Assembly: GCA_022837245.1 (NCBI GenBank)
Contig: JALHHX010000002.1
Span: forward strand, 1 to 51,048
Length of the DNA: 51,048 nucleotides
Reading direction: 5' to 3'
Source of the DNA: Lentisphaerota bacterium
Lineage (GTDB): Bacteria > Verrucomicrobiota > Kiritimatiellia > RFP12 > UBA3636
Shown piece after piece: positions 35,282-42,765 of this stretch (position 1 is the first letter of the stretch; every line of letters starts with the position of its first letter). Position numbers and translations under genes: made by a program. The notes under the pieces are model-generated. The model did not search any database. It was not told the DNA's origin and saw only the letters and a program-made list of their open reading frames with translations.

Positions 35282-35368
35282 TTTTCGTTTCAATTGGACG
35301 TGTTTTCATTTTCAATTGGACGAAGACTTGTTTTCATTTGGATGCTATCTTATTTTCATTTGGACGCT
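35282..35368. repeat. Degenerate direct repeats (TTTTCATTTGGACG type)
   Basis: Four imperfect copies of about 22 bp: TTTTCG with CAATTGGACG, TTTTCATTTTCAATTGGACG, TTTTCATTTGGATG and TTTTCATTTGGACG. They lie just upstream of the ATPase remnant and could be leftover regulatory or insertion-derived sequence. Confidence 0.6.
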
Positions 35369-35404
35369 CGTCTTTGCTATTATTTCCGCACGAATGATAA
35401 ACCA

Positions 35405-35897
35405 TTGATCTCACGTAAACTCTACCCGAAAGTGCTTGAGGCTTTGGCCGATTCTCCGGCAGTCTTAATACATGGTCCGCGGCAATGCGGGAAGACAACA
35501 TCGGCTCAAATGGCCGGTGCGGGAAATGGCTATGCATATTACACTTTTGATGACGATTTCCAGAGGGAGTCGGCTATCGGCGACCCGTTTGGCTATGTCC
35601 GCTCACTCCCGGAAAAAATTGTTCTCGATGAAATCCAGCGTGTGCCCCATATTATTACCTCGTTGAAAAATGCTATTGATTCAGTGCGGAAACCCGGACG
35701 GTGTTGAAGTAAAGGCTGGTGCAACGGTTGTTCGGGATGATTTCAAGTGACTGGCTAGACTGCGCGACATTGAGCCATATTCCTTTATAGCGGGAATCGT
35801 CGCATATGATGGGTCTGCCATAGTTCCTTTCGGCGAGAAGCTTTTCGCCGTGCCGATTGCCCATGTCATAGGCATGTGGATGTTGGAGACCAACTAA
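35405..35897 (+). pseudogene. Decayed AAA ATPase with DUF4143 tail
   Basis: N-terminal fragment from a TTG at 35405: SRKLYPKVLEALADSPAVLI, Walker A HGPRQCGKTT, Walker B region KIVLDEIQRVP, up to VRKPGR (about 35700). There the frame changes and about 220 residues are missing. From 35700 the C-terminal DUF4143 segment follows in another frame (GVEVKAGATVVRDDFK), with an in-frame TGA at 35748-35750, then IAGIVAYDGSAIVPFGEKLF and the natural stop at 35895-35897. Intact members are about 370-400 residues and are often horizontally mobile. It is immediately followed by the 87-bp tandem array. Confidence 0.85.
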
Positions 35898-35911
35898 ACG
35901 GTGAGTTGCAA

Positions 35912-36189
35912 TAATCTTGTGGTTTTACGCAAGATTACAATAATCCATGGTGCCAGACTAAGGACACTGCCATGGTGCCAGACTAAGGACACTGGCTGTA
36001 ATCTTGTGGTTTTACGCAAGATTACAATAATCCATGGTGCCAGACTAAGGACGCTGCCATGGTGCCAGACTAGGGACACTGGCTATAATCTTGTGGTTTT
36101 ACGCCAGATTACAATAATCCATGGTGCCAGACTAAGGACACTGCCATGGTGCCAGACTAAGGACACTGCCCCAGACTAAGGACACTGCC
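35912..36189. repeat. 87-bp tandem array, three units plus a partial
   Basis: Units start at 35912, 35999 and 36086 (period exactly 87), nearly identical. Each begins with a hairpin (TAATCTTG, 10-nt loop, CAAGATTA), with one arm mutated in unit 3. Each then has two copies of a 25-bp subrepeat (TGCCAGACTAAGGACACTG with CCATGG). A further 19-bp CCAGACTAAGGACACTGCC follows at 36171-36189. Open frames through it reflect the period being a multiple of three. It lies between the ATPase remnant and hisS. Confidence 0.9.
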
Positions 36190-36206
36190 ACAACGAAGAC
36201 CTTTTG

Positions 36207-37457
36207 CTAGACCAGGTCGATGGCGGTTTGTTCGCGTGTGGCGAGGTTTTTGAGGTTTGCCTTGCCGGAAAGACGGTCGTCGGGGCCGATGAATACGGCG
36301 TGGGTGGCATTGGCACCGGCGAAAGAGAAGAATGCTTTCGCTTTTGCCGGACGAGTTTGCAGTGTAACGTTGCGGCCTTCGGATCGCAACTTGCCTGCGA
36401 GACGTGTCGCCACGGAGCGCTCGTCGTCGGTCATGTAGCCGATGGCGACGCATTCGAGACTAGTTGTTTCCTCAAGGCCGAGCGACTGGATTATCTCGCC
36501 GATAACGACGTCGCCGAAGCCAAGACCAACAGCCGAGGCTGGTTTGCCACCGATCGCGGAAAGCAGGTTGTCGTAGCGGCCGCCGCCGAAGATTGCGCGG
36601 AATTCGCCTTTGACGTCGAACGCTTCGAAGACAATTCCAGTATAGTATGAAAGACCACGGATGACGGAGATGTCGAACACCGCTTGGTCAGCCACTCCAT
36701 AATCCGCCAGAAGCGCGAAAAGTTCACTGATGCGCGCGGCGGAAGGAGAACTTTCTCCGGCAATCTGCTCCGCGTCTTCAAGCGTGGAAATGTCCATCAG
36801 GTCGAAAGCAGCGGAGCATGCGCTGTCATCTAGATTCTCGGCGCGCATCAGACCCTCGATCTCCTCACGAGGGATCTTGCCTTTTTTGTCGAGCGCCATG
36901 AATACCCCGGAATGGAATTCTTTCTCGATTCCAAGTGAAACGAGCAGTTCCGACAAAAGCGCGCGGTTTGAGACACGGACTTTGTAGGCGGAGTCGGGCA
37001 CTCCCATACGGCGAAGTGCGGAGATTGCGGTGTAAATGACCTCAGCTTCTGCGGCGACTGAGTCTTCGTCGATTATATCGAGGTTAAGCTGGTAGTGCTC
37101 GCGTTTGCGGCCGCGCGTCATGCGCTCATAACGGAAGCACTGCGCTATCGTGAACCATTTAATGGGGAAGGAGAGGGCGCCCTGGCGTGCCGCAACCATT
37201 CGGGCGAGGGTAGGGGTCATTTCCGGGCGAAGAGCGAGATTGCGGCCGGACTTGTCCTCGAACGCATATATCTGGTTGACGATCTCCTCGCCGGCTTTGC
37301 GCTGGAGGAGTTCCAGGGATTCGACGACGCAGGCGTCGTACTGTTCAAATCCGGAAGCCGTCGCGGAGGAGCGCCACGCGTCGAAGATGCGGTTGCGGAG
37401 CTTCATGTCCTCCGGGTAAAAATCGCGCATTCCGCGCGGGGGTGAAAAGTCAGGCAC
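36207..37457 (-). CDS. hisS: Histidyl-tRNA synthetase
   Basis: Class II aminoacyl-tRNA synthetase charging tRNA-His. 416 residues. PPRGMRDFYPED at the N-terminus, the class II core with LRPEMTPTLARMVA, motif 2 CFRYERMTRGRKREHYQLN, the HisRS-specific GLSYYTGIVFEAF and GGGRYDNL, then an anticodon-binding C-terminal domain. The start is GTG at 37457, with only a weak purine run before it. It is the third gene of a minus-strand proS-IHF-hisS cluster; a 48-bp AT-rich spacer with T-runs separates it from the IHF gene. Confidence 0.95.
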   Translation of the reverse strand: MPDFSPPRGMRDFYPEDMKLRNRIFDAWRSSATASGFEQYDACVVESLELLQRKAGEEIVNQIYAFEDKSGRNLALRPEMTPTLARMVAARQGALSFPIKWFTIAQCFRYERMTRGRKREHYQLNLDIIDEDSVAAEAEVIYTAISALRRMGVPDSAYKVRVSNRALLSELLVSLGIEKEFHSGVFMALDKKGKIPREEIEGLMRAENLDDSACSAAFDLMDISTLEDAEQIAGESSPSAARISELFALLADYGVADQAVFDISVIRGLSYYTGIVFEAFDVKGEFRAIFGGGRYDNLLSAIGGKPASAVGLGFGDVVIGEIIQSLGLEETTSLECVAIGYMTDDERSVATRLAGKLRSEGRNVTLQTRPAKAKAFFSFAGANATHAVFIGPDDRLSGKANLKNLATREQTAIDLV

Positions 37458-37505
37458 TATAAAAAATCCGTTAAAGGTTAAAGTTAAAAAAAGGGCGTGT
37501 CGATT

Positions 37506-37826
37506 TTACGATTCGAGCACAAGTTCCTTAAGCTTCTTGCTGGGTTTGAACTTGACGACCTTGCGTGTCGGGATTACGACCGTTTCTTCAGGTTTGTTCG
37601 GGTTTCGCCCTACGCGCGACTGGCGTACGGCCAATTCGAATACGCCGAAATCGCGGAATTCGACGTGCCCTCCGTTGGAAAGGCAGTCGGCTATGGAGTC
37701 AAGTACGATTTGCAGGGCCTCCATTGCCTTAGGCTGCGTGATCCCCGTCTGTTTGTTGATTTCAAGCACTATGTCGCGCTTGTTCAGCGTTTTCATTTTT
37801 TTCTTTGTGGTTGCTTTTTTCTTCAT
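37506..37826 (-). CDS. HU/IHF-family DNA-binding protein
   Basis: A 106-residue nucleoid protein that bends DNA as a dimer. A Lys-rich leader (MKKKATTKKK) precedes the domain: LNKRDIVLEINKQTG, DSIADCLSNGGHVEFRDFGVFE (shown in parts) and the beta-arm with GRNPNKPEE, where the Pro that intercalates DNA lies in RNP. EFRDFGVF resembles IHF more than HU. GGAGAAG upstream supports the start at 37826; a shorter start at 37796 is possible. It lies between proS and hisS, 28 bp after proS. Confidence 0.92.
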   Translation of the reverse strand: MKKKATTKKKMKTLNKRDIVLEINKQTGITQPKAMEALQIVLDSIADCLSNGGHVEFRDFGVFELAVRQSRVGRNPNKPEETVVIPTRKVVKFKPSKKLKELVLES

Positions 37827-37854
37827 GCGTCACTTCTCCGTTCCGGTTTGCGGA

Positions 37855-39552
37855 TCATTCCGCCAGTGCTTCCTTGATTGCGGCCAAAGCGCCTTCGATG
37901 GGGACGACGTAGGTTTCGCCGGTTTTGCGCGAGTGAACCTCCACGCCACCTTTTTCCAGGGAACGTGTTCCCACCACCACGCGCACAGTGAATCCGATCA
38001 AGTCTGCGTCTTTGAATTTCACGCCAGGACGCTCTTCCCGGTCGTCGATGAAAACATCAATGCCGTTCGCCTCGAGCTCCTTCTCCAGACGCTCGGCCAC
38101 GGCGCGGCAATTCTCATCCTTGGCAGCGTCGAGCGGCAGTAGCGCCACTTGGAAAGGAGAGACGGAAGCAGGCCAAACTATGCCGTCTTTGTCGAAATTC
38201 TGCTCGACCACCGCCTGCATGGTCCTTGTGACGCCGATGCCGTAGCAGCCCATGATGACGATGTTCGTCTTCCTTTCAGCGTCGAGAAAAGTGGTGTTGA
38301 ATGCTTTGGTGTACTTTGTGCCTAATTTGAAAACGTGGCCGACTTCTATTCCGCGTTCGATGGAAAGCGTGCCGCCGCATTTTGGACATGAATCGCCGGC
38401 AATAACAGTTGCCAGGTCTTCCCATGCGGTGATCGAAACGTTATCCAGCGAAACGTGCTTGGTGTGGAAGCCCGCTTTGTTGGCGCCAGTCACGACGTCG
38501 TTCGCGTCCTTGAGACCGGTGTCTGCATAGACGGAGATTTTCACGCCGACGGGGCCGATCGAGCCGACTGGGCCAGCGTATTTCGCGGTTGTTGCATCGT
38601 CCGCCAGCACAAGCTCGGTGCAACCGAGTGCGCGGCGGAGTTTGCACTCGTTGATTTCGCGCGTGCCCTGGACGATCGCCATGACCGGCTTGCCGTCAGC
38701 GAGGTAGACTAGCGACTTCACAATTTGCCTTGGATCGACGCCCACCGCCTTGGCTGCTTCTTCGACAGTGTGAGCGCCAGGCGTGGCGACATCTTCAGGA
38801 GCGCCAGCTTTATTGGGAAATTCAGAGCCATTTGTTTTGCGTTCGGCGCGTTCCTGATTGGCAGCGTAGCCGCATTCATGGCAGTAGAGGACGCCATCTT
38901 CGCCGGAGGGGGCGAGAACCATGAACTCATGCGAATGATTGCCGCCCATAGTGCCCGGGTCGGCTTCGACAGGTTTAGCGGTGACGCCGCAGCGCTCGAA
39001 GATCCGCACATAGGCGTCGTACATAGCTTGGTAGCTGGCGTCTGCGGCTTCAAGCGAGACGTCGAAGCTATATGCGTCCTTCATTATGAATTCCTTGGCG
39101 CGCATAAGGCCGAAGCGCGGGCGGATTTCATCGCGGAATTTCGTCTGGATTTGATAGACCGTGCAAGGGAGCTGGCGGTAGGAGTTGACCATGTGGGTGA
39201 TGTAGTCGGTGACAACCTCCTCGTGCGTGGGGCCGAGTACCATCGTGCGGTCCTGCCTGTCTTTTAAGCGGAACATCGACGCTCCCATTTGCGAGGCCCG
39301 CCCTGAGGTGTCCCAAAGCTCTATTGGCTGCAGGGCGGGCATTAGGATTTCCTGCGCGCCGGCGCGGTCCATCTCCTCGCGCACGATGTTTTCGACTTTA
39401 TGGAGCACCCGTAGCCCAAGCGGAGTGAAAGTGTAAAGGCCACCGGAAACTTTGTGGACAAGACCAGCGCGTATGAGGAGTTTATGCGATGTTATCTCCG
39501 CTTCCTGTGGGTCGTCGCGAAGCGTTGCATGAAGGGTTTTGGACCAGCGCAT
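37855..39552 (-). CDS. proS: Prolyl-tRNA synthetase (bacterial type with editing insert)
   Basis: Class II synthetase charging tRNA-Pro, 565 residues. N-terminus SHKLLIRAGLVHKVSGGLYT, motif 1 region EILMPALQPIELW, motif 2 KFRDEIRPRFGLMRAKEF, then the INS editing domain (about 230-390), GCYGIGVTRTMQAVVEQ (motif 3) and the anticodon domain. The ATG at 39552 (MRWSKTLH) fits the family; the 31-residue in-frame extension upstream is dissimilar and rich in hydrophobics. It heads the proS-IHF-hisS cluster. Confidence 0.95.
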   Translation of the reverse strand: MRWSKTLHATLRDDPQEAEITSHKLLIRAGLVHKVSGGLYTFTPLGLRVLHKVENIVREEMDRAGAQEILMPALQPIELWDTSGRASQMGASMFRLKDRQDRTMVLGPTHEEVVTDYITHMVNSYRQLPCTVYQIQTKFRDEIRPRFGLMRAKEFIMKDAYSFDVSLEAADASYQAMYDAYVRIFERCGVTAKPVEADPGTMGGNHSHEFMVLAPSGEDGVLYCHECGYAANQERAERKTNGSEFPNKAGAPEDVATPGAHTVEEAAKAVGVDPRQIVKSLVYLADGKPVMAIVQGTREINECKLRRALGCTELVLADDATTAKYAGPVGSIGPVGVKISVYADTGLKDANDVVTGANKAGFHTKHVSLDNVSITAWEDLATVIAGDSCPKCGGTLSIERGIEVGHVFKLGTKYTKAFNTTFLDAERKTNIVIMGCYGIGVTRTMQAVVEQNFDKDGIVWPASVSPFQVALLPLDAAKDENCRAVAERLEKELEANGIDVFIDDREERPGVKFKDADLIGFTVRVVVGTRSLEKGGVEVHSRKTGETYVVPIEGALAAIKEALAE

Positions 39553-39621
39553 CAGATTTTCGTATGTTTTAGTTGAAGGGTTCAGTACATAAAAAGAAAC
39601 ACTAAACACGCCGAACTGACC

Positions 39622-39635
39622 TTCCGATATCGGAA
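39622..39635. promoter_or_regulatory. Perfect 14-bp palindrome upstream of proS
   Basis: TTCCGATATCGGAA, about 70 bp before the proS start, flanked on both sides by CGGCGTGT-type sequence (minus strand). Possibly an operator; no regulator is identified. Confidence 0.35.
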
Positions 39636-39905
39636 ACATCCACACGCCGTGTTCTGCAAACGGAAGGCATTAAAGCACTTAAGTCGTTTATTTGCAAGAA
39701 AAATCGCATGTCCGGACGTGATTGCCAACCACTATCCACCAACCACTAACCACGTAAAATGCCGCGCTCATCATGCGAAGTTATTTCCCGCCAAGCTCGC
39801 GAGGTACGCCAAGCTCTTGCTGCGTGGGAGTTATCCGCAGATGGCGCATATGAACGCAGATTTTGCCATTGCCGCGTGGGGTATCACGCGAAGGCGCGAA
39901 GACCC

Positions 39906-39951
39906 CAATCCTACTTTTAATCCTACTCTTAATCTTACTCTTAATCCTAAC
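39906..39951. repeat. 12-bp microsatellite
   Basis: About four imperfect units of the form AATCCTACTCTT within the 39553-40288 gap. The gap also has CGCGAAGGCGCGAAG-like and GCTCTTGCTGCGTGG motifs shared with 15020-15040, and no gene. Confidence 0.7.
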
Positions 39952-39969
39952 CGTGGCAGAGAGGTCTCG

Positions 39970-40016
39970 CCACCCCGCAGGAGTTAGCGAGCGCATCGGA
40001 GAACATCGGAGTTAAA
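39970..40016. repeat. Dispersed CATCGGAG-family repeat, copy 3
   Basis: 47 bp matching 14797-14843 with about 4 differences. Key parts are GTTAGCGAGCGCATCGGAG and the following ACATCGGAGTTAAA. Same orientation as copy 1. Confidence 0.75.
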
Positions 40017-40288
40017 CACCCCACGTGGCAATGACTCCGCGTTCATCCGCGGTTCTAAACCATGTCTGGTTGTGCCTGTTTTTCACTTTTTCCCCATGCG
40101 CTTTTTCGTGTGGTCCTGGAATGGCGCCTTCGTATAACCGCCGGATATGGTTCTGCTGGAGACGCCGCGCGGGGCAAAAACAAGAATACGGATGGTAACA
40201 GTTTCCGTTTTTATAATGTATCCTCATTGCCCCCACAGGGAAATTTCATCAGTTTGACTGACATATTACGGTTTGAAGCGGGAGGGTT

Positions 40289-41527
40289 ATGTGTGCTATG
40301 ATTGCAAGCGGTATGAAAAGCGTTGTGATTTTAGGGAGCACTGGTTCCATAGGCGAGAACGCCCTCAGGGTGGTGGATTCGCTGCCGGGGCGTTTTGCCG
40401 TGACGGGTCTCGCCGCTTCCACCAATGCGGAGCGCGTGATGCAGCAGGCGGAGCGATACGGGGTGCGTCGCGTCGCTTTGGCGGATCATGAAGCCGCTGC
40501 CAAGGCCCGCTCGATCGCGCCCAACGGCGTGGAGGTGCTGGAAGGCGAGGCCGGGATGCGGGCGATGGCATCGGCCCCGGAAACGGAGCTGGTGGTCTGC
40601 GCCATCGTCGGCATGGCCGCGCTCGCCCCAGTGCTCGCGGCAATCGAGGCAGGCCATGATGTGGCGATCGCGACTAAGGAGGTGCTCGTGGCGGCCGGCG
40701 GGCTGGTGTGCGGACTCTGCCACGAAAATGGCGTCAATCTGCTGCCGATAGACAGCGAGCACAGCGCGCTTTTCCAGTCGCTCCAAGATGGCGGCCTGCT
40801 ACCGTGGTGCGCGCGCAACCGCTGCGGACCAAAGGAGGATCTGGCGGTGGAGAGAATTGTGCGGCGCCTGATACTGACGGCGTCGGGCGGGCCGTTCGCA
40901 GGGCGTCCGGATGTGGATTTCGAGACGGTGGCCGTCGGCGAGGCGCTCAACCACCCGCGCTGGCGCATGGGGCCGAAGGTGACGATCGACTCCGCCACGA
41001 TGATGAACAAGGGGCTGGAGATTCTCGAGGCCCGGTGGCTTTTTGATATGCCTGCTGACAGGATTTCGGTGCTCGTCCATCCGGAGAGCATAGTGCATTC
41101 GCTTGTGGAGTTCACCGACGGCGCCCAGATGGCGCAACTGGGCTACCCGGACATGAGGCTGCCCATACAGTATGCGATGACATGGCCGGAGCGTGTCGGC
41201 AACGACACTCTGCCACGGCTGGACTTGGCTTTGGCCGCCACACTGCATTTCAGCGAACCCGATCCGGCGCGTTTCCCGTGTCTGCGCCTGGCCCGCGAAG
41301 CGGCGCAGGCGGGCGGGCTTGTGCCGGCCGCGATGAACGCCGCGAACGAGACGGCGGTGGAGCGGTTCCTGGCGGGCGAAATCAAGCTGCCGCGGATATG
41401 GGAGGTGGTAGAGCGCGTTATGGGCGAATTCGGGTCTGCGACCGGCGCTGACGATTTGGGCGCGATAAAAGAAGCCGACGCGCATGCCAGGAGGCGGGCG
41501 GCGGAGTTTCTTGAGGGGAGGGCGTAG
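40289..41527 (+). CDS. dxr: 1-deoxy-D-xylulose 5-phosphate reductoisomerase
   Basis: Second enzyme of the MEP isoprenoid pathway, NADPH- and divalent-metal-dependent. Up to 412 residues. NADPH loop GSTGSIGENALRVV, ATKEVLVAAGGLV, metal and substrate motif PIDSEHSALFQ, ILTASGGPFAG, the signature HPRWRMGPKVTIDSATMMNK, and VHPESIVHSLVEF. A short Cys/Arg-rich stretch (ARNRCGPKED) precedes ILTASGGP and is slightly longer than usual. Three in-frame ATGs (40289, 40298, 40313) compete: GGGAGG sits very close to the first, and homologues typically begin near the third (MKSVVILG). A TATAAT at 40212-40217 is a possible -10. The following glycosyltransferase starts 2 bp after the stop. Confidence 0.95.
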   Translation: MCAMIASGMKSVVILGSTGSIGENALRVVDSLPGRFAVTGLAASTNAERVMQQAERYGVRRVALADHEAAAKARSIAPNGVEVLEGEAGMRAMASAPETELVVCAIVGMAALAPVLAAIEAGHDVAIATKEVLVAAGGLVCGLCHENGVNLLPIDSEHSALFQSLQDGGLLPWCARNRCGPKEDLAVERIVRRLILTASGGPFAGRPDVDFETVAVGEALNHPRWRMGPKVTIDSATMMNKGLEILEARWLFDMPADRISVLVHPESIVHSLVEFTDGAQMAQLGYPDMRLPIQYAMTWPERVGNDTLPRLDLALAATLHFSEPDPARFPCLRLAREAAQAGGLVPAAMNAANETAVERFLAGEIKLPRIWEVVERVMGEFGSATGADDLGAIKEADAHARRRAAEFLEGRA

Positions 41528-41529
41528 CG

Positions 41530-42765
41530 TTGGAGGCTAACGGGAACATTCCACGCGGGAGCCAGGGGAGGGTGCTATTCATCGCGTCGCAGCCTTTTTT
41601 CCAATGGCGCGGTTCGCCGATACGTCTTGGATTCGACGTCCAGGCGCTGCGCGACAACGGGTACGAAGTGGATTTCCTGACGCTGCCGATTGGGGAGCGC
41701 CGCCAGATCGAGGGCGTGCGGATAATACGCGCGCCGAATTTGTTTTTCGCGAAGGATATTTCGATTGGACCTTCGTTCCTAAAGCTCATGTTCGACGGCG
41801 TGATGTTCATCATGGCGCTTGTGATGATCATGCGGCGTCATTACGACGTGGTGCACGGCGTGGAAGATTGCGGCGTGATCGCGTGGATGCTGGCGCGGCT
41901 CTGCCGCGGCAAGGCGGTTTTCGAAAAGCACTCCGATTCCAGGAGCTACAAAAAGAGTTTCGTGATCAAGGGGTATGCGGCAGTGGAGCGGTTTGTGATG
42001 CGCAATGCTGATGCCGTTATCGGCACGGGCTCGGGACTTGTGGCGCAGGTTGATTCGCTTGGAGGCGGCACCCCCGCGTATCACATAAGCGACATACCCT
42101 CGTCGCTAGTCGAACCCGATGCCGAGGGGATTGGGAAAGCGCGTGCGGAGATCGATCCCGAGGGCGGGAGCGTCGTGGCAACGTATGTCGGCTCATTCGC
42201 AAGCTACCAGGGCATAGACTTGCTTTTCAATTCAATGCCCGTGGCATTGGCGGATTGCGACAAATTGCGCTACGTCGTTATCGGAGGCTCGGAGGCCGAG
42301 GTCGCGCATTGGAGCGCATGGATTGAAGAACGCGGGTGCGCGGAGCGCGTGGCGTTCATCGGCAAGCGCACGCCGGACATCCTGCCGTGTTATCTTGCGG
42401 CATCCGACATATTGCTGTCGCCGCGCATAGCGGGGGTGAACACGCCTCTTAAGCTGCTCGACTACCTCAAAGTTTCGCGGGCAATAGTCGCGACCGACCA
42501 CCAGTCGAATCGATTGATTCTCGACGACACCACGGCGCTGCTCACTCCGGTGACTCCGGAGGACTTTGGCGCCGGCGTGGCGCGGCTGGCGGGGGATCCG
42601 GCGCTGCGGGAATCCAAAGCCGCCAGCTGCCGCCGGTTGGTGGACGAAAAATACAACTTTAACGTCTTCCGCGAAGGCCTGCGCAAATGCTACGCCGAAA
42701 CGCTGGATCGCGGGGATGGCAAACGTACGAAAAAATCAGAGGGGAAAAACAAACATGCAGGATAA
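41530..42765 (+). CDS. Glycosyltransferase family 4-type
   Basis: Retaining GT-B glycosyltransferase of about 411 residues, acceptor unknown. The N-terminal domain (VLFIASQPFFQWRGSPIR, LGFDVQALRDNGYEVDFLTL) is followed by a hydrophobic segment (about 80-100, FLKLMFDGVMFIMALVMIM) that may attach it to the membrane. VVHGVEDCGVIAWML and FEKHSDSRSYKK follow, then the GT4 donor domain: VATYVGSFASYQGIDLL, VAFIGKRTPDILPCYLAASD, and GVNTPLKLLDYLKVSRAIVATD in place of the canonical EPFG/E motif. The start is TTG at 41530 with AGGGGAGGG about 8 nt upstream. It overlaps the next gene by 11 bp. Confidence 0.85.
   Translation: MEANGNIPRGSQGRVLFIASQPFFQWRGSPIRLGFDVQALRDNGYEVDFLTLPIGERRQIEGVRIIRAPNLFFAKDISIGPSFLKLMFDGVMFIMALVMIMRRHYDVVHGVEDCGVIAWMLARLCRGKAVFEKHSDSRSYKKSFVIKGYAAVERFVMRNADAVIGTGSGLVAQVDSLGGGTPAYHISDIPSSLVEPDAEGIGKARAEIDPEGGSVVATYVGSFASYQGIDLLFNSMPVALADCDKLRYVVIGGSEAEVAHWSAWIEERGCAERVAFIGKRTPDILPCYLAASDILLSPRIAGVNTPLKLLDYLKVSRAIVATDHQSNRLILDDTTALLTPVTPEDFGAGVARLAGDPALRESKAASCRRLVDEKYNFNVFREGLRKCYAETLDRGDGKRTKKSEGKNKHAG

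Noticed and set aside
35901..36179. Open frame of 92 codons through the 87-bp array
   Set aside because: The period is a multiple of three, so any open frame repeats itself; the opposite strand is open too. There is no ribosome-binding site or family resemblance.
35912..36189. CRISPR array
   Set aside because: The array has no unique spacers; the whole 87-bp unit is repeated. No cas genes are in the window.
39553..39645. 31-residue N-terminal extension of ProS
   Set aside because: It is dissimilar to the family N-terminus, and the ATG at 39552 gives the expected length.
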